From assembly GCA_038207565.1 (NCBI GenBank), contig JBBQZQ010000021.1:4666-68665 (forward strand): a DNA stretch of 64,000 bases, read 5' to 3'. The notes under the pieces are model-generated. The model saw only the letters and a program-made list of their open reading frames with translations. It was not told the DNA's origin and made no database searches. The stretch comes from JALZAI01 sp038207565 (lineage in GTDB: Bacteria > Actinomycetota > Actinomycetes > Mycobacteriales > Jatrophihabitantaceae). Positions 33,427 through 42,090 of the stretch are shown in pieces (position 1 is the first letter of the stretch; the number at the start of each line of letters is the position of its first letter). Position numbers and translations under genes: made by a program.

Positions 33427-34949
33427 CAGCGGCCTCCCTCTGCGACGGTGTTGAGCACGTTGACACCGCGAAACAGTGCCGACGGGCAACCGTGCGAGAC
33501 GGGAGCGACCTGGCCGGGTTGGCCCTTGCCGCAATTGAACGCCCCGCCGAGAACGTAGGTCTGCGGGCCGCCGATCGCCTCCATGGATCCCCAGAAGTCG
33601 GTCGTCGTGGCCTGGTAGGCGACATCGCGCAGCTGACCCACCAGCTCGCCGTTCTCGATGCGGTGGAACTGCTGCCCGGTGAACTGGAAGTTGAAGCGTT
33701 GCATGTCGATAGACCAGGACCGGTCACCCTTGATGTAGATGCCACGCTCGACCCGCCCGATGAGTTCCTCGGTGGACGGGCCGTCCGCGGCCGGCTGCAG
33801 CGACACATTGGCCATCCGCTGCAACGGGATGTGGCCGGCCGAGTCGGCGAGCGCGCAGCCGTTCGAGCGGCCAACGGCCGAGCCCAGCGCCTCGGCATTG
33901 GCCTGCGCCATCTGACGGTTCAGCTGGTATCCGACGAGCACGCCGTCCTTGACGATTTCGAACCGCTGGGCAGCGACGCCTTCGTCGTCCCAGCCGACCG
34001 TTGCCAGACCGTGCTCGACGGTGCGGTCGCCGACGACGTTCATGACCTCGCTGCCGTACCGCAGCGTGTTCAACTTGTCGAGCGTGGCGAAACTCGTCCC
34101 CGCGTAGGCGGCCTCGTAGCCCAGGGCGCGGTCGAGCTCGGTGGCGTGGCCGATCGACTCGTGAATGGTCAGCCAGAGGTTGGACGGGTCAACCACCAGG
34201 TCGTAGGTGCCGGCGGCAACGCTCGGCGCCTTCACGTGCTCGCGCAGCAGCTCGGGCAGCTCGTCGATCTCGGTGTCGAAATCCCAACCGGCGCCGGTGA
34301 GGTACTCCCAGCCGCGGGCGACCGGCGGCGCCAGCGTGCGCATGGAGAAGAACGCGCCCGCGCCGCGGTCGACGTGGACGGCGGTGAACTGCGGCTGCAG
34401 GCGCACCCGCTGTTGCGTCGTGGTCGTGCCGCGGCTGTCGGCGTAGAACTTGTTCTCGATCACCTGCATGAGGTGGGCATCGACGTGGTCGACGCCGTCG
34501 GCGGCGAGCAGGCGTTCGGAGAGCTCCGTCAGCCGAGCGACCCGCTCGATGTCCGGGACCTCGAAGGGATTGCGGTCGTACGCCGAGACCCAGGTGACGT
34601 CGTCGTACACAGGCTCGTCAGCCAGTTCGACCGGTTCGGAGCTGAGCACACGGCTGATCTCGGCGGTCGCGACGGCACGGTCGGCGAGCTCGGCGGCAGC
34701 CGCTGCGGTGCGCACGATGCCGCTGGCGAATCCCCAGCCGCCGTTGTGCACGACGCGGACGGCGAGGCCGACGTCCTCGGTGTCAGAGCTCGAATCGAGG
34801 CGGGCGTCCCGCAGCGACAGCGAGGCGACCCGGCTGCGCTCCAGGCGGAAGTCGGCGTGCTCGGCGCCGAGTTCGTCGGCTCGCGACAACGCCGAGCCGG
34901 AGAGTTCACGCAAGGGCAGCGCGAGGAAGGACGAATCGAAATCGGGCAT
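33426..34949 (-). CDS. tldD: TldD-type zinc metallopeptidase subunit
   Basis: A 507-residue protein with the zinc motif HESIGH (HExxxH) in NLWLTIHESIGHATELDRAL. Other family features are the N-terminal DVGLAVRVVHNGGWGFASG and GRSNGCALADSAGHIPLQRM. It partners with the overlapping tldE. The ATG has no Shine-Dalgarno sequence, but TAGGTT lies 6 nt before it, so a leaderless mRNA is likely. No RiPP precursor or YcaO gene is visible nearby. Confidence 0.9.
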   Translation of the reverse strand: MPDFDSSFLALPLRELSGSALSRADELGAEHADFRLERSRVASLSLRDARLDSSSDTEDVGLAVRVVHNGGWGFASGIVRTAAAAAELADRAVATAEISRVLSSEPVELADEPVYDDVTWVSAYDRNPFEVPDIERVARLTELSERLLAADGVDHVDAHLMQVIENKFYADSRGTTTTQQRVRLQPQFTAVHVDRGAGAFFSMRTLAPPVARGWEYLTGAGWDFDTEIDELPELLREHVKAPSVAAGTYDLVVDPSNLWLTIHESIGHATELDRALGYEAAYAGTSFATLDKLNTLRYGSEVMNVVGDRTVEHGLATVGWDDEGVAAQRFEIVKDGVLVGYQLNRQMAQANAEALGSAVGRSNGCALADSAGHIPLQRMANVSLQPAADGPSTEELIGRVERGIYIKGDRSWSIDMQRFNFQFTGQQFHRIENGELVGQLRDVAYQATTTDFWGSMEAIGGPQTYVLGGAFNCGKGQPGQVAPVSHGCPSALFRGVNVLNTVAEGGR

Positions 34950-34955
34950 TGTCCG

Positions 34956-34961
34956 AACCTA
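34956..34961 (-). promoter_or_regulatory. TAGGTT -10 box, leaderless start of tldD
   Basis: TAGGTT on the minus strand ends 6 nt before ATG 34949. It overlaps the end of the upstream gene region (stop at 34970) closely, so tldDE has its own promoter. Confidence 0.5.
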
Positions 34962-34969
34962 GCCTGCGC

Positions 34970-36436
34970 TCACTTGCAGGCGGACAGTCCGTTGCCGTAT
35001 CCGGTGACGAACGATTGAATGCGCTCGACACCGGTCGTTCCACGCGCACCGAATGCCGTCGTGAGCCCGACCAGGTTGAGCACGGCGGAAGTCGCCTCGT
35101 CCATGTCCGGCGGCGACAGAATGAACGGATGGTTGGTGCTACCGCCCTGGATGTTGATGTCCTTGGCGTACGCACCGGAGTAGCAGATCGCCGACAGCAA
35201 GCCGTCGCGGTCGTCGATGGGGCGCTGGAAGAACTGATGGCGAGCGGCCATGCCCCAGCTGATGGCGAACAACATGCCGAGCGCGAAGTCGCCGGGCTGG
35301 TTCTCGACCAGGCTGACGTCGCCGGTCGCCCGATCGATCGCGCGGTCGGTCATGCTGTAGTACGCCAGCTTGGCGAAGCTGCTGCTGTAGTAAACGGTGT
35401 TGTCGTCGGGGCAATAGCCCATCTCGCTGGCCGGATCGGCGCTGCCGCACTTCGGGTGATCGGCGACGATCACCTTGACGTCGTCGAAGGTGGAGTTGAT
35501 CGTCGTGCCGGCCTGCTTCCAGAAACGGTTCAGGTCGCCCAGCGCACCGCCGGCCTTGAGGAATTCGGCCAGCGGGATGTTCCCGCCGCTCGCGTAATCC
35601 TTGTCGTCGACGTAGGGCCGCTCGGTGAACGTCCGGTTGAAGTAGCTGTCTGAGAAGCAATAGGTGACGCCGTTGGCGATGCCGTCACCCACGGCGCTGA
35701 CGCGGTCGAATCCGTTGCCGTGGCTGATGTCGGCGGGGGACTCGGGCGTGCTGTCGCGGATTTGCAGGAAGCCTTCCAGCGCCTGGTCCAGCTGCCCGGA
35801 GGTGATGTGGAAGTGCGGCGCCTTGCCGACGAGCGCCGTCGCCAGGAAGGCGCCGGCCGCGCAGTCGGCCTGTGACTCCAGGTAGAGCAACTTGTGTTGC
35901 GCGTCGCTGATCCCGAGTCGTTGTTGGATCGCGTGGCCGACCTCATGGGCGAACACCAGCGGGATGACCGCACCGCCGAAGGAGTCGGCGAGCGCGGGGA
36001 CCAGGTGCTTCGGGCTGCGGTCCCAGATGATGGAGTCGTCAATTTGGCAGTAGGCGGCGTTGTCGACCACGAAGAGCGCGCGGCGCTGCATGCACTTCTC
36101 GCCGGCCGAGGACGCCGGCGCCTTCTCGGTCCGTAGCACCTCCTGCCCGTCGACGGAGTAGAGCTTGCCCTTGAGTTCGGGGAACGCGGCGCCCTTCGCG
36201 ACCGACGGGTAGGACGCGCGCCAGAACGCCGTGACGTCGCTGATCGCGTTCTTGACCTGGGTGTCGAACGGCGTGTGTGAGTCGCCCTGCACCGGCAGGT
36301 CGGCGTTCTTGACGGCGGACGTGATCGGGGTCCCGTCGATGACGGTCGTGCACGCCGTAACCAGCATCAGGGCCGCCATCGCTGCACCGAGCAACGCGGC
36401 GAACGAGCGGGTGTGTCGGCTGCGCGTCGGCGTCAC
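34970..36436 (-). CDS. Secreted lipoprotein neutral zinc metallopeptidase
   Basis: A 488-residue exported protein. The signal peptide ends in a lipobox (LVTAC, Cys at about 29), so it is probably lipid-anchored. The catalytic motif is PLVFAHEVGHAIQQRLG (HExxH) with a downstream YLESQADCAAGAFLA that supplies the third ligand, as in the YpfJ/neutral zinc metallopeptidase family. Six or more cysteines suggest disulfides. GTG 36436 is preceded by GGGAGCA. The substrate is unknown. Confidence 0.87.
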   Translation of the reverse strand: MTPTRSRHTRSFAALLGAAMAALMLVTACTTVIDGTPITSAVKNADLPVQGDSHTPFDTQVKNAISDVTAFWRASYPSVAKGAAFPELKGKLYSVDGQEVLRTEKAPASSAGEKCMQRRALFVVDNAAYCQIDDSIIWDRSPKHLVPALADSFGGAVIPLVFAHEVGHAIQQRLGISDAQHKLLYLESQADCAAGAFLATALVGKAPHFHITSGQLDQALEGFLQIRDSTPESPADISHGNGFDRVSAVGDGIANGVTYCFSDSYFNRTFTERPYVDDKDYASGGNIPLAEFLKAGGALGDLNRFWKQAGTTINSTFDDVKVIVADHPKCGSADPASEMGYCPDDNTVYYSSSFAKLAYYSMTDRAIDRATGDVSLVENQPGDFALGMLFAISWGMAARHQFFQRPIDDRDGLLSAICYSGAYAKDINIQGGSTNHPFILSPPDMDEATSAVLNLVGLTTAFGARGTTGVERIQSFVTGYGNGLSACK

Positions 36437-36544
36437 GGTGCTCCCTGTTCGTGGTCAGCGGTTGGTCGGTCCCGGCGGTGGATACCGAGCCTAGTGAGGC
36501 GAGGGCTGTTCCCGCCTTTCGATCGTATTTGGCACACTGCGCAC

Positions 36545-37015
36545 GTGGGACGGCATTCAGCAGCGGACGACGAGGACGACACCGAGGACGACGGCCCCGA
36601 CGACGGCCCGGACCTCCTCGATCTGCTCGTATCCGAACGGCCCGTCGAGCACCCGTCAGCGGACGTCCAGTCCACCCCGACGCAGCCCACCCCGACGCGT
36701 GGTCGCCATGCCGTGCCCGACGACGACGACGACACACTCGCCGGCAACGCGCCGGACGCCGCGCGCAAGGCGAGGCACAAAGGCAGCGGGACGCGCGGCG
36801 ACCTGCGGCTGATGCGCCAGGACCACGCCCTGCTCGCGCGCTGCGTCGCAAGCGTCATCGTGCCGTTCGTGCTTTACACGCTGGCGCTGCTGGTGGCCGG
36901 TCGGCTGAGCGCGTACCTGCTCTGGTTATGGATCCCGGCGATCCTGGCCGGCGTACTGCTCGGAGCGTTCCTCGATTCCGCGCACCGGCGTGCACAGGAC
37001 GAGCCCGCCGCGTAA
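36545..37015 (+). CDS. Small membrane protein with acidic N-terminus and two TM helices
   Basis: A 156-residue protein of unknown function. It starts MGRHSAADDEDDTEDDG, followed by a low-complexity acidic and Pro/Thr-rich stretch. A basic segment then leads into two membrane helices (about 95-115 and 119-140) and a short basic tail. The MGRHS start is common in actinobacterial membrane proteins. GTG 36545 was chosen on that basis. Divergent from the Zn peptidase gene. Confidence 0.75.
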   Translation: MGRHSAADDEDDTEDDGPDDGPDLLDLLVSERPVEHPSADVQSTPTQPTPTRGRHAVPDDDDDTLAGNAPDAARKARHKGSGTRGDLRLMRQDHALLARCVASVIVPFVLYTLALLVAGRLSAYLLWLWIPAILAGVLLGAFLDSAHRRAQDEPAA

Positions 37016-37192
37016 TGCGGGGCGGTCGTCGCGTCTTCCTCCCCGCGCCTACCAGATTCGGCGCAACGAGATGGTCTCCCGGGGGAGGGAGCCGCCGTCT
37101 CGGCGGGGTGCACGGCCCAGCCCGTTCCTCGTTGGCGGGCCCGGTGCGCCCGGTTACCCTCCGGTGAGACGACCGCCACGGAGGCCACGGAC

Positions 37193-38833
37193 ATGCCAGC
37201 GCTGATCACGAGCACCATGCAGGACGACTACCCGCTCACCGTCGCGGCGATTCTGGAGCACGGGATGCGCGTCTACGGCGGCAGCGAGTGCGTGACCTGG
37301 CAGGGCGGCGCCGAGCCCCGGCGCGCGACCTACGCCGAGATCGGCGCGAATGCCCAGCGACTCGCGAACGCGCTCGGCAAGCTCGGCGTGGGCGTGGGCG
37401 ACCGGGTGGGCACCTTCTGCTGGAACCACCAGGAGCACCTGGAGGCGTACTACGCCGTGCCCAGCATGGGTGCCGTCCTGCACACACTCAACATCCGCCT
37501 GCCGGTTGCCCAGGTCGAGCACATCGTCAATCACGCCGAGGACAAGATCATTCTTGTCGACGGCAGCCTGCTGCCGCTGCTCGCACCGATCGCCGATGCG
37601 CTCAAGACGGTCGAGGCGTTCGTGGTGATCGGCGAGGGGGACGTCTCCTTGCTGGGTACCGCCACCGTCCACCGCTACGAGCAGTTGCTGGCTGCCGAGG
37701 CTCCCGCCTACGACTGGCCCGAGCTGGACGAGAAGGCGCCGGCCTCGATGTGTTACACGAGCGGTACCACCGGCGATCCGAAGGGCGTGGTCTATTCGCA
37801 CCGCTCGACCTACCTGCACGCGCTGGGGACGCTGTCGGCCTCGGTCACCGGCAGCACCGAGCGGGACCGCCTCCTGACCATCGTGCCGATGTTCCACGTC
37901 AACGCGTGGGGCATCCCGTTCAGCGCCTTCCTCGGCGGTGCTTCGCTGCACATGCCCGGCCCGTACCTGACCCCCGACCAGCTGTGCGCCTTCATCGCTG
38001 CGGAGCGCTCGACCATGGCATCGGCCGTCCCGACGATCTGGGGCGGCATCCTGCAGCACGCGGCCAAGGCCGAGGTCGACCTGTCCTCGGTCCGGCTGGG
38101 CACCTCGGGTGGCGCCGCCATCCCGCGCACCTTGATGGAGGCGATCGAGCAGCAACTGGGCGTGCGCATCATCCAGGGCTGGGGCATGACCGAGACCTCG
38201 CCCGTCGGCGGGATGGCGCACCCGCCGGCCGATGTCGCAGTGGGCAGCGGCGAGGAGATGGACTGGCGGATGCGCTCCGGGCGCGTCATAGCCGGCATGC
38301 AGATGCGCATCGTGTCCGATGACGGCTCGGAACTGCCGTGGGACGGGGAGGCCGTCGGCGAGATCGAGGTGCGGGGACCGTGGATCACCGGTTCCTACCA
38401 CCGCGACGCGGCGCCGGAGAAGTTCCACGACGGCTGGCTGCGCACCGGTGACATCGCGACGATCGACGGACGCGGGTTCTTCCAGATCACCGACCGGTCC
38501 AAAGACGTGATCAAGTCCGGCGGTGAGTGGATCTCCTCTGTCGAGTTGGAGAACCTGCTCGCCGGGTCGCCGGACGTGGTGGAGGCCGCGGTCATCGGTA
38601 TCCCCGACGATCGGTGGACGGAGCGGCCGCTGGCCTGCGTCGTGCGGCGCGGTGACGCCGATCCCGCCGCGCTGGCCGCCTATCTCGACGGCAAGGTGGC
38701 CTCGTGGCAGGTGCCGGAGAACTGGACCTTTATCGACGAGGTGCCCAAGACCACGGTCGGGAAGTTCGACAAGAAGGTGCTGCGCGCCCGCTACCAGAAC
38801 GGCGAGCTGGAGGTCACCCGTACGAGGGACTGA
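37193..38833 (+). CDS. Long-chain fatty acid-CoA ligase (AMP-forming)
   Basis: A 546-residue ANL-superfamily adenylate-forming ligase that activates fatty acids to acyl-CoA. The P-loop-like motif is YTSGTTGDPKGVVYSHRS; the A5 region is GWGMTETSPVGG; the C-terminal hinge has LRTGDIATIDGRGFFQITDRSKD and the catalytic lysine is in PKTTVGKFDKK. Start ATG 37193 with GGAGG upstream. It is monocistronic; the convergent neighbour is the kdpE-like gene. Confidence 0.92.
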   Translation: MPALITSTMQDDYPLTVAAILEHGMRVYGGSECVTWQGGAEPRRATYAEIGANAQRLANALGKLGVGVGDRVGTFCWNHQEHLEAYYAVPSMGAVLHTLNIRLPVAQVEHIVNHAEDKIILVDGSLLPLLAPIADALKTVEAFVVIGEGDVSLLGTATVHRYEQLLAAEAPAYDWPELDEKAPASMCYTSGTTGDPKGVVYSHRSTYLHALGTLSASVTGSTERDRLLTIVPMFHVNAWGIPFSAFLGGASLHMPGPYLTPDQLCAFIAAERSTMASAVPTIWGGILQHAAKAEVDLSSVRLGTSGGAAIPRTLMEAIEQQLGVRIIQGWGMTETSPVGGMAHPPADVAVGSGEEMDWRMRSGRVIAGMQMRIVSDDGSELPWDGEAVGEIEVRGPWITGSYHRDAAPEKFHDGWLRTGDIATIDGRGFFQITDRSKDVIKSGGEWISSVELENLLAGSPDVVEAAVIGIPDDRWTERPLACVVRRGDADPAALAAYLDGKVASWQVPENWTFIDEVPKTTVGKFDKKVLRARYQNGELEVTRTRD

Positions 38834-38887
38834 CCCGCACCCGCCGGCCGCCTCCGGCGCGGATCCCCGACCGCACGGCCCCGCGGC

Positions 38888-39394
38888 TCAGGGCTGAAAG
38901 CGGTAGCCCATCCCGGGCTCGGTGATGAGGTGTCGCGGCCGGCCGGGTTCCGGCTCGAGCTTGCGGCGCAGTTGCGCGATGTAGATGCGCAGGTAGGACG
39001 CGTCGGTGTGCTCGCGCGTCCCGCGCAGTTCGGTGAGCAGGGAGCGGCCGCTCACGAGCTTGCCCGGCCTGCGCACCAGAGCCTCGAGCAGGCCCCATTC
39101 GGTGGGGGTGAGGTGCTGCGTGGACCCGTCCAGTGCGGTCACGGTCTTCGCGCCGAAGTCGACTCGGAACGCCCCGACCTGCGTGGAGTCGGCGGATTCG
39201 TTGGTGCCGACCCGCCGCGTGCCAGCACGCAACCGGGCGAGCAGTTCGTCGACGTTGAAGGGCTTGGTGACGTAGTCGTCAGCGCCGAGATCGAGTGCCG
39301 CCACCTTCTCGCTGCTGCCGGTACGCGCGGTCAGATTCATTGCGAGGGCGCGCAGCAGGGCACGCTCGTCCTCGACGACCAGCACCCGCGTCAC
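38888..39394 (-). pseudogene. KdpE-like response regulator with most of the receiver deleted
   Basis: A 168-residue product, against about 226 for KdpE. Residues 1-24 (TRVLVVEDERALLRALAMNL) match the receiver start. The sequence then jumps directly to SSEKVAALDLGADDYVTKPF. About 57 residues are missing, including the strand with the phospho-acceptor Asp; the frame is kept. The winged-helix domain is complete (LTPTEWGLLEALVR, YLRIYIAQLRRKLEPEPG, GMGYRFQP). The gene may encode a phosphorylation-independent DNA-binding protein or be decaying. No kdpFABC genes are nearby. Confidence 0.8.
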
Positions 39395-39438
39395 CCGGCC
39401 ACCCGCAGGGGCATCGAGACGGTGGCGTCGGCGCGCCC
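39391..39438 (-). pseudogene. Possible 3' remnant of a histidine kinase (kdpD) gene
   Basis: In the frame just upstream of the kdpE-like gene the last codons read RADATVSMPLRVAG and stop at TGA 39391-39393, overlapping the kdpE GTG as GTGA. The text resembles the last strand of HATPase domains (GATxTVxLP). KdpD and KdpE genes usually overlap in this way. Only this tail seems left, since the opposite-strand gene at 39475 begins within 40 nt. A chance match is possible because the stretch is short. Confidence 0.3.
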
Positions 39439-39474
39439 TTTCGCGGCAGCCCGGCCCTTTGCGAGACTGACGCC

Positions 39475-39675
39475 GTGGTCAAGACGAAACGTGATGTCGC
39501 CCTGCACGTAAGCGGGGCTGAACTCGACGCCCTGCGCGAGGGCCTGGAACTGTTGCGCGAGCAGCTCGAATCGACGGTGCGCAACGAGCCGCCGGATGAA
39601 CGGGCGTCGGTCGACGCGGCCACCCAGCTCGACGTCGTGTCCAGGCTCGAGACGGTGCTCGACGACGCCGTCTGA
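39475..39675 (+). CDS. 66-residue charged helical protein, unknown function
   Basis: KTKRDVALHVSGAELDALRE followed by a helical, amphipathic stretch with LELLREQLE and a C-terminal VVSRLETVLDDAV. The pattern of charged and leucine residues suggests a coiled coil. Codon use is typical of the genome. GTG 39475 lacks a Shine-Dalgarno sequence but has GAGACT 6 nt upstream, a weak leaderless signal. I do not recognise a family. Confidence 0.5.
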   Translation: MVKTKRDVALHVSGAELDALREGLELLREQLESTVRNEPPDERASVDAATQLDVVSRLETVLDDAV

Positions 39676-39714
39676 GCTCAGCGCCACTCGCCGGCCGCCC
39701 GCGCGTCGTCGGCG

Positions 39715-40764
39715 TCAGCCACCGATGCGCAGCGCGGGCCAGATCGCGCCGAGGGCCGCGCCCAGGATGAACAGCCAGCCGAAGGCGCGGTTGTGGACGA
39801 GGCAGACGCGGTGGTACCACAACGGCCAGCCGACGTATCCGGCCGGCGGCTCACCAGGCGCCGGGTTCGACATGACCTGCAGCGCGCGCACGGCGCGGGG
39901 CAGCGCGACGAGCACGACCGCCAGGAACGGCGACAACGCGCCCACCGCAACGGCAACTGCGGTGAGGACGTACATCAGCGCGATGGCCGTCCGGTTGAGC
40001 AACCGGGCGCCGCTGTCACCGAGCAGGACCGGCAGGGTGTGCTGCTTCTGCGAGATGTCGAAGGCGCTCTGGTCGATGTGCTTGCCGATGAGGATGGACG
40101 CGACCCCCAGCCCGTAGGGCACGGAGGCCAGGAACGCGTCCCCCGACCAATGCCCGGTGATCACGTAGTAACCGCCGCCGATCATCAGCGGCCCCCATAC
40201 CGCGAACGCTGCGACCTCGCCGAGCCCAAGTTCCTTCAGGGCACGCGGCGCCGCGTCGTAGGCGTAGAGCAGTACCGCGCCGATGAGGGTCAGCCAGAGC
40301 GCGTTCCATCCGCGCAAGACGATGAAGTACACGCCGATCCCCCCGGCGCCGAGTGCCAGGATCGCGAGCCCGGTGGCCAAGAAGCGCATGGTGAACGCGC
40401 CACTGGCAACCGGGTGCAAGGTGTAGCGGCGGCGCGGGGAATCCTCGGTGTCGTGCCCCCGGCGGTAGCCGAAGTAGTCGTTGGACAGGTTGCTGATGGC
40501 GTGCAGAACGACATAGCCGAGAAAAACGAGCAGGAACGGGACGACCTCGAATCGGCGATCGGTCGCGGCGAGCAAACCGGCGATCACGGCGCTCTGCGCG
40601 GAGATCACCAAGATGACGCTGCGTGCCGCGTAGAGGAAGCGGGCGACCGGGTCGAGACCGCTGAGATCGTGCGCCGTGGCGGGATAGAAGCCAGTGAACG
40701 CGCCGACCCAGGCCTTGGGGCCGTGCTGCGGTTTCTTCCCTAGAGCTGGGGTTGCCGTGGACAC
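39715..40764 (-). CDS. UbiA-family prenyltransferase
   Basis: A 349-residue polytopic membrane enzyme. The first Asp-rich motif is NLSNDYFGYRRGHDTED (aromatic prenyltransferase type NxxxDxxxxxxD). The second lies in GKHIDQSAFDISQKQHTLPV. About eight or nine hydrophobic helices are visible. The family attaches a polyprenyl chain to an aromatic acceptor, as MenA does in menaquinone synthesis, but other menaquinone genes are absent here and the extended motifs differ from typical MenA, so the acceptor is unknown. GTG 40764 has GAGAGGA upstream. Confidence 0.85.
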   Translation of the reverse strand: MSTATPALGKKPQHGPKAWVGAFTGFYPATAHDLSGLDPVARFLYAARSVILVISAQSAVIAGLLAATDRRFEVVPFLLVFLGYVVLHAISNLSNDYFGYRRGHDTEDSPRRRYTLHPVASGAFTMRFLATGLAILALGAGGIGVYFIVLRGWNALWLTLIGAVLLYAYDAAPRALKELGLGEVAAFAVWGPLMIGGGYYVITGHWSGDAFLASVPYGLGVASILIGKHIDQSAFDISQKQHTLPVLLGDSGARLLNRTAIALMYVLTAVAVAVGALSPFLAVVLVALPRAVRALQVMSNPAPGEPPAGYVGWPLWYHRVCLVHNRAFGWLFILGAALGAIWPALRIGG

Positions 40765-40953
40765 GGGATTTCCTCTCGTCGTTAGCTACCACGGTACGAC
40801 GCCCACAATGTCGGAGCGGGGGATGAGCATGCCGACGTGGCGCGCGCGACAATCCCGCAAGGATCGCATCCGGGCCGCGGATCGCGCGGATGCGAGAGGC
40901 GCCAATGGCGATCCGGTAGCCGTGCCGGTCGCTCCGCACACCGGAGGAGAGCA

Positions 40954-41433
40954 ATGCCGAACGAGCACCGCTATCAGGTCACGGTCACCTGGACCGGTAA
41001 TCGCGGCGAGGGGACCTCGAGCTACCGCTCCTACGACCGCGATCACAACGTCACCGCCGAGCACCGGGTCGGCATTGCCGGATCGTCCGACCCGCACTTT
41101 CGCGGCAATCCATCCCGGTGGAACCCCGAGCAACTGCTGGTAGCCGCGGCCGCGCAGTGCCACATGCTTGCCTACCTGCACGTCGCAGCCACGAACGGCG
41201 TGGTGGTGACCGCCTACGTCGACCACCCGACTGCGGTCATGACCGAGGACGGTAAGGGCGGTGGGGCATTCACCGACATCACGCTGCACCCCACTGTCAC
41301 GATCACCGCGGCGGACCAGCTCGAGCTGGCCGAACGCCTGCACCACGACGCGAACGCGTCCTGTTTCGTCGCGAACTCGCTCAACTTGCCGGTGCACCAC
41401 GAGCCCACCACGGTCGTCCGCCCCGAGTCGTGA
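40954..41433 (+). CDS. OsmC-family peroxiredoxin
   Basis: A 159-residue OsmC/Ohr-like protein. The first redox cysteine is in PEQLLVAAAAQCHMLAYLHVA, and the second in HHDANASCFVANSLNLPV. These proteins reduce organic hydroperoxides. ATG 40954 has GGAGGAG at 40944-40949, an excellent ribosome-binding site. Neighbouring genes give no clue to a pathway. Confidence 0.9.
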   Translation: MPNEHRYQVTVTWTGNRGEGTSSYRSYDRDHNVTAEHRVGIAGSSDPHFRGNPSRWNPEQLLVAAAAQCHMLAYLHVAATNGVVVTAYVDHPTAVMTEDGKGGGAFTDITLHPTVTITAADQLELAERLHHDANASCFVANSLNLPVHHEPTTVVRPES

Positions 41434-41557
41434 CGCCCGCGCGTGATCTGCGTGTACACCTGGCAGGACCGGGAACCCGCCGGGAGTATCACGTGATTCG
41501 CCCAGCGCGGGTGCGGGTAGGCCGACAGATAGCGGGAAATTCGATCAGGAGGCACCA

Positions 41558-41731
41558 GTGAGCGAAGAGAAGCCAGCCGGCGAAGGACTCAGCGATGAGG
41601 AGATGGCCAAGCAGGTGTCTGGGCAGACGTCCAGCGAACTCGATCAGAAGGACTGGTTCGAGCGCGAGGCGGACGGAACGCTGACCGACACCGAGGCCGC
41701 CAAGGCCGACGCGGACGAGATCCAGGGCTGA
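41558..41731 (+). CDS. 57-residue acidic protein, unknown function
   Basis: A short frame with a strong ribosome-binding site (CAGGAGG, 41547-41553) before GTG 41558. The product begins SEEKPAGEGLSDEEMAKQVS and ends TDTEAAKADADEIQG; it is very acidic, hydrophilic and probably partly disordered. Codon use is normal for the genome. No family is recognised. It lies between osmC and the convergent symporter cluster. Confidence 0.6.
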   Translation: MSEEKPAGEGLSDEEMAKQVSGQTSSELDQKDWFEREADGTLTDTEAAKADADEIQG

Positions 41732-41778
41732 ATCCAGGTCAGGTCAGTTCTGGCGGCAGTTAGCTCACGCCACGGGGC

Positions 41779-42075
41779 TCAGTGGTCGCCACGGCGAGCC
41801 TCCGCCGGTTCGTCGGTCGGGTTGGGTTCTACAACGATGGGGTTGAGCTTGCGCCAGAGCAGGAACAACAACCCGACCACCAGCATCCCGATACCGAGCC
41901 AGAGGTTGATGTTGATGTCGGCGGCCTTCTGCCGTTCCTTGGCGGAGGTGAAGAATCCCGAGATCGTCAACATCACTCCGTACACGAGGAACAGGCTGCC
42001 GATCAGAAGGCGGATGTCGAAGAGCTTGGCTGCAGCCGACTTCGGGGTATCGGTGGTATCTGGTTGTTTGTCCAT
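41779..42075 (-). CDS. Small two-helix membrane protein, symporter partner candidate
   Basis: A 98-residue protein with two membrane helices (RLLIGSLFLVYGVMLTISGFF and INLWLGIGMLVVGLLFLLWR), a short polar N-terminus and an acidic tail with EPNPTDEPAEA. It starts 15 nt after the symporter stop, in the same direction. Some sodium:solute symporters have a small accessory membrane subunit encoded next to them; this gene fits that role by position and topology, though it does not look like the known DUF4212 subunit. ATG 42075 is preferred, with AGAGGGG upstream. Confidence 0.75.
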   Translation of the reverse strand: MDKQPDTTDTPKSAAAKLFDIRLLIGSLFLVYGVMLTISGFFTSAKERQKAADININLWLGIGMLVVGLLFLLWRKLNPIVVEPNPTDEPAEARRGDH

Positions 42076-42090
42076 GTCGCCCACCCCTCT

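Noticed and set aside
31948..33558. Long + frame of 536 codons opposite tldE
   Set aside because: Shadow of the tldE gene; the true frame has conserved motifs on the other strand.
33426..34949. tldD-tldE as part of a RiPP biosynthesis cluster
   Set aside because: No precursor peptide, YcaO, radical SAM or transporter gene is nearby; a housekeeping role is simpler.
37092..37106. CCGCCG-TCT-CGGCGG hairpin before the acyl-CoA ligase gene
   Set aside because: Short G/C-only arms of this kind are expected by chance in this composition.
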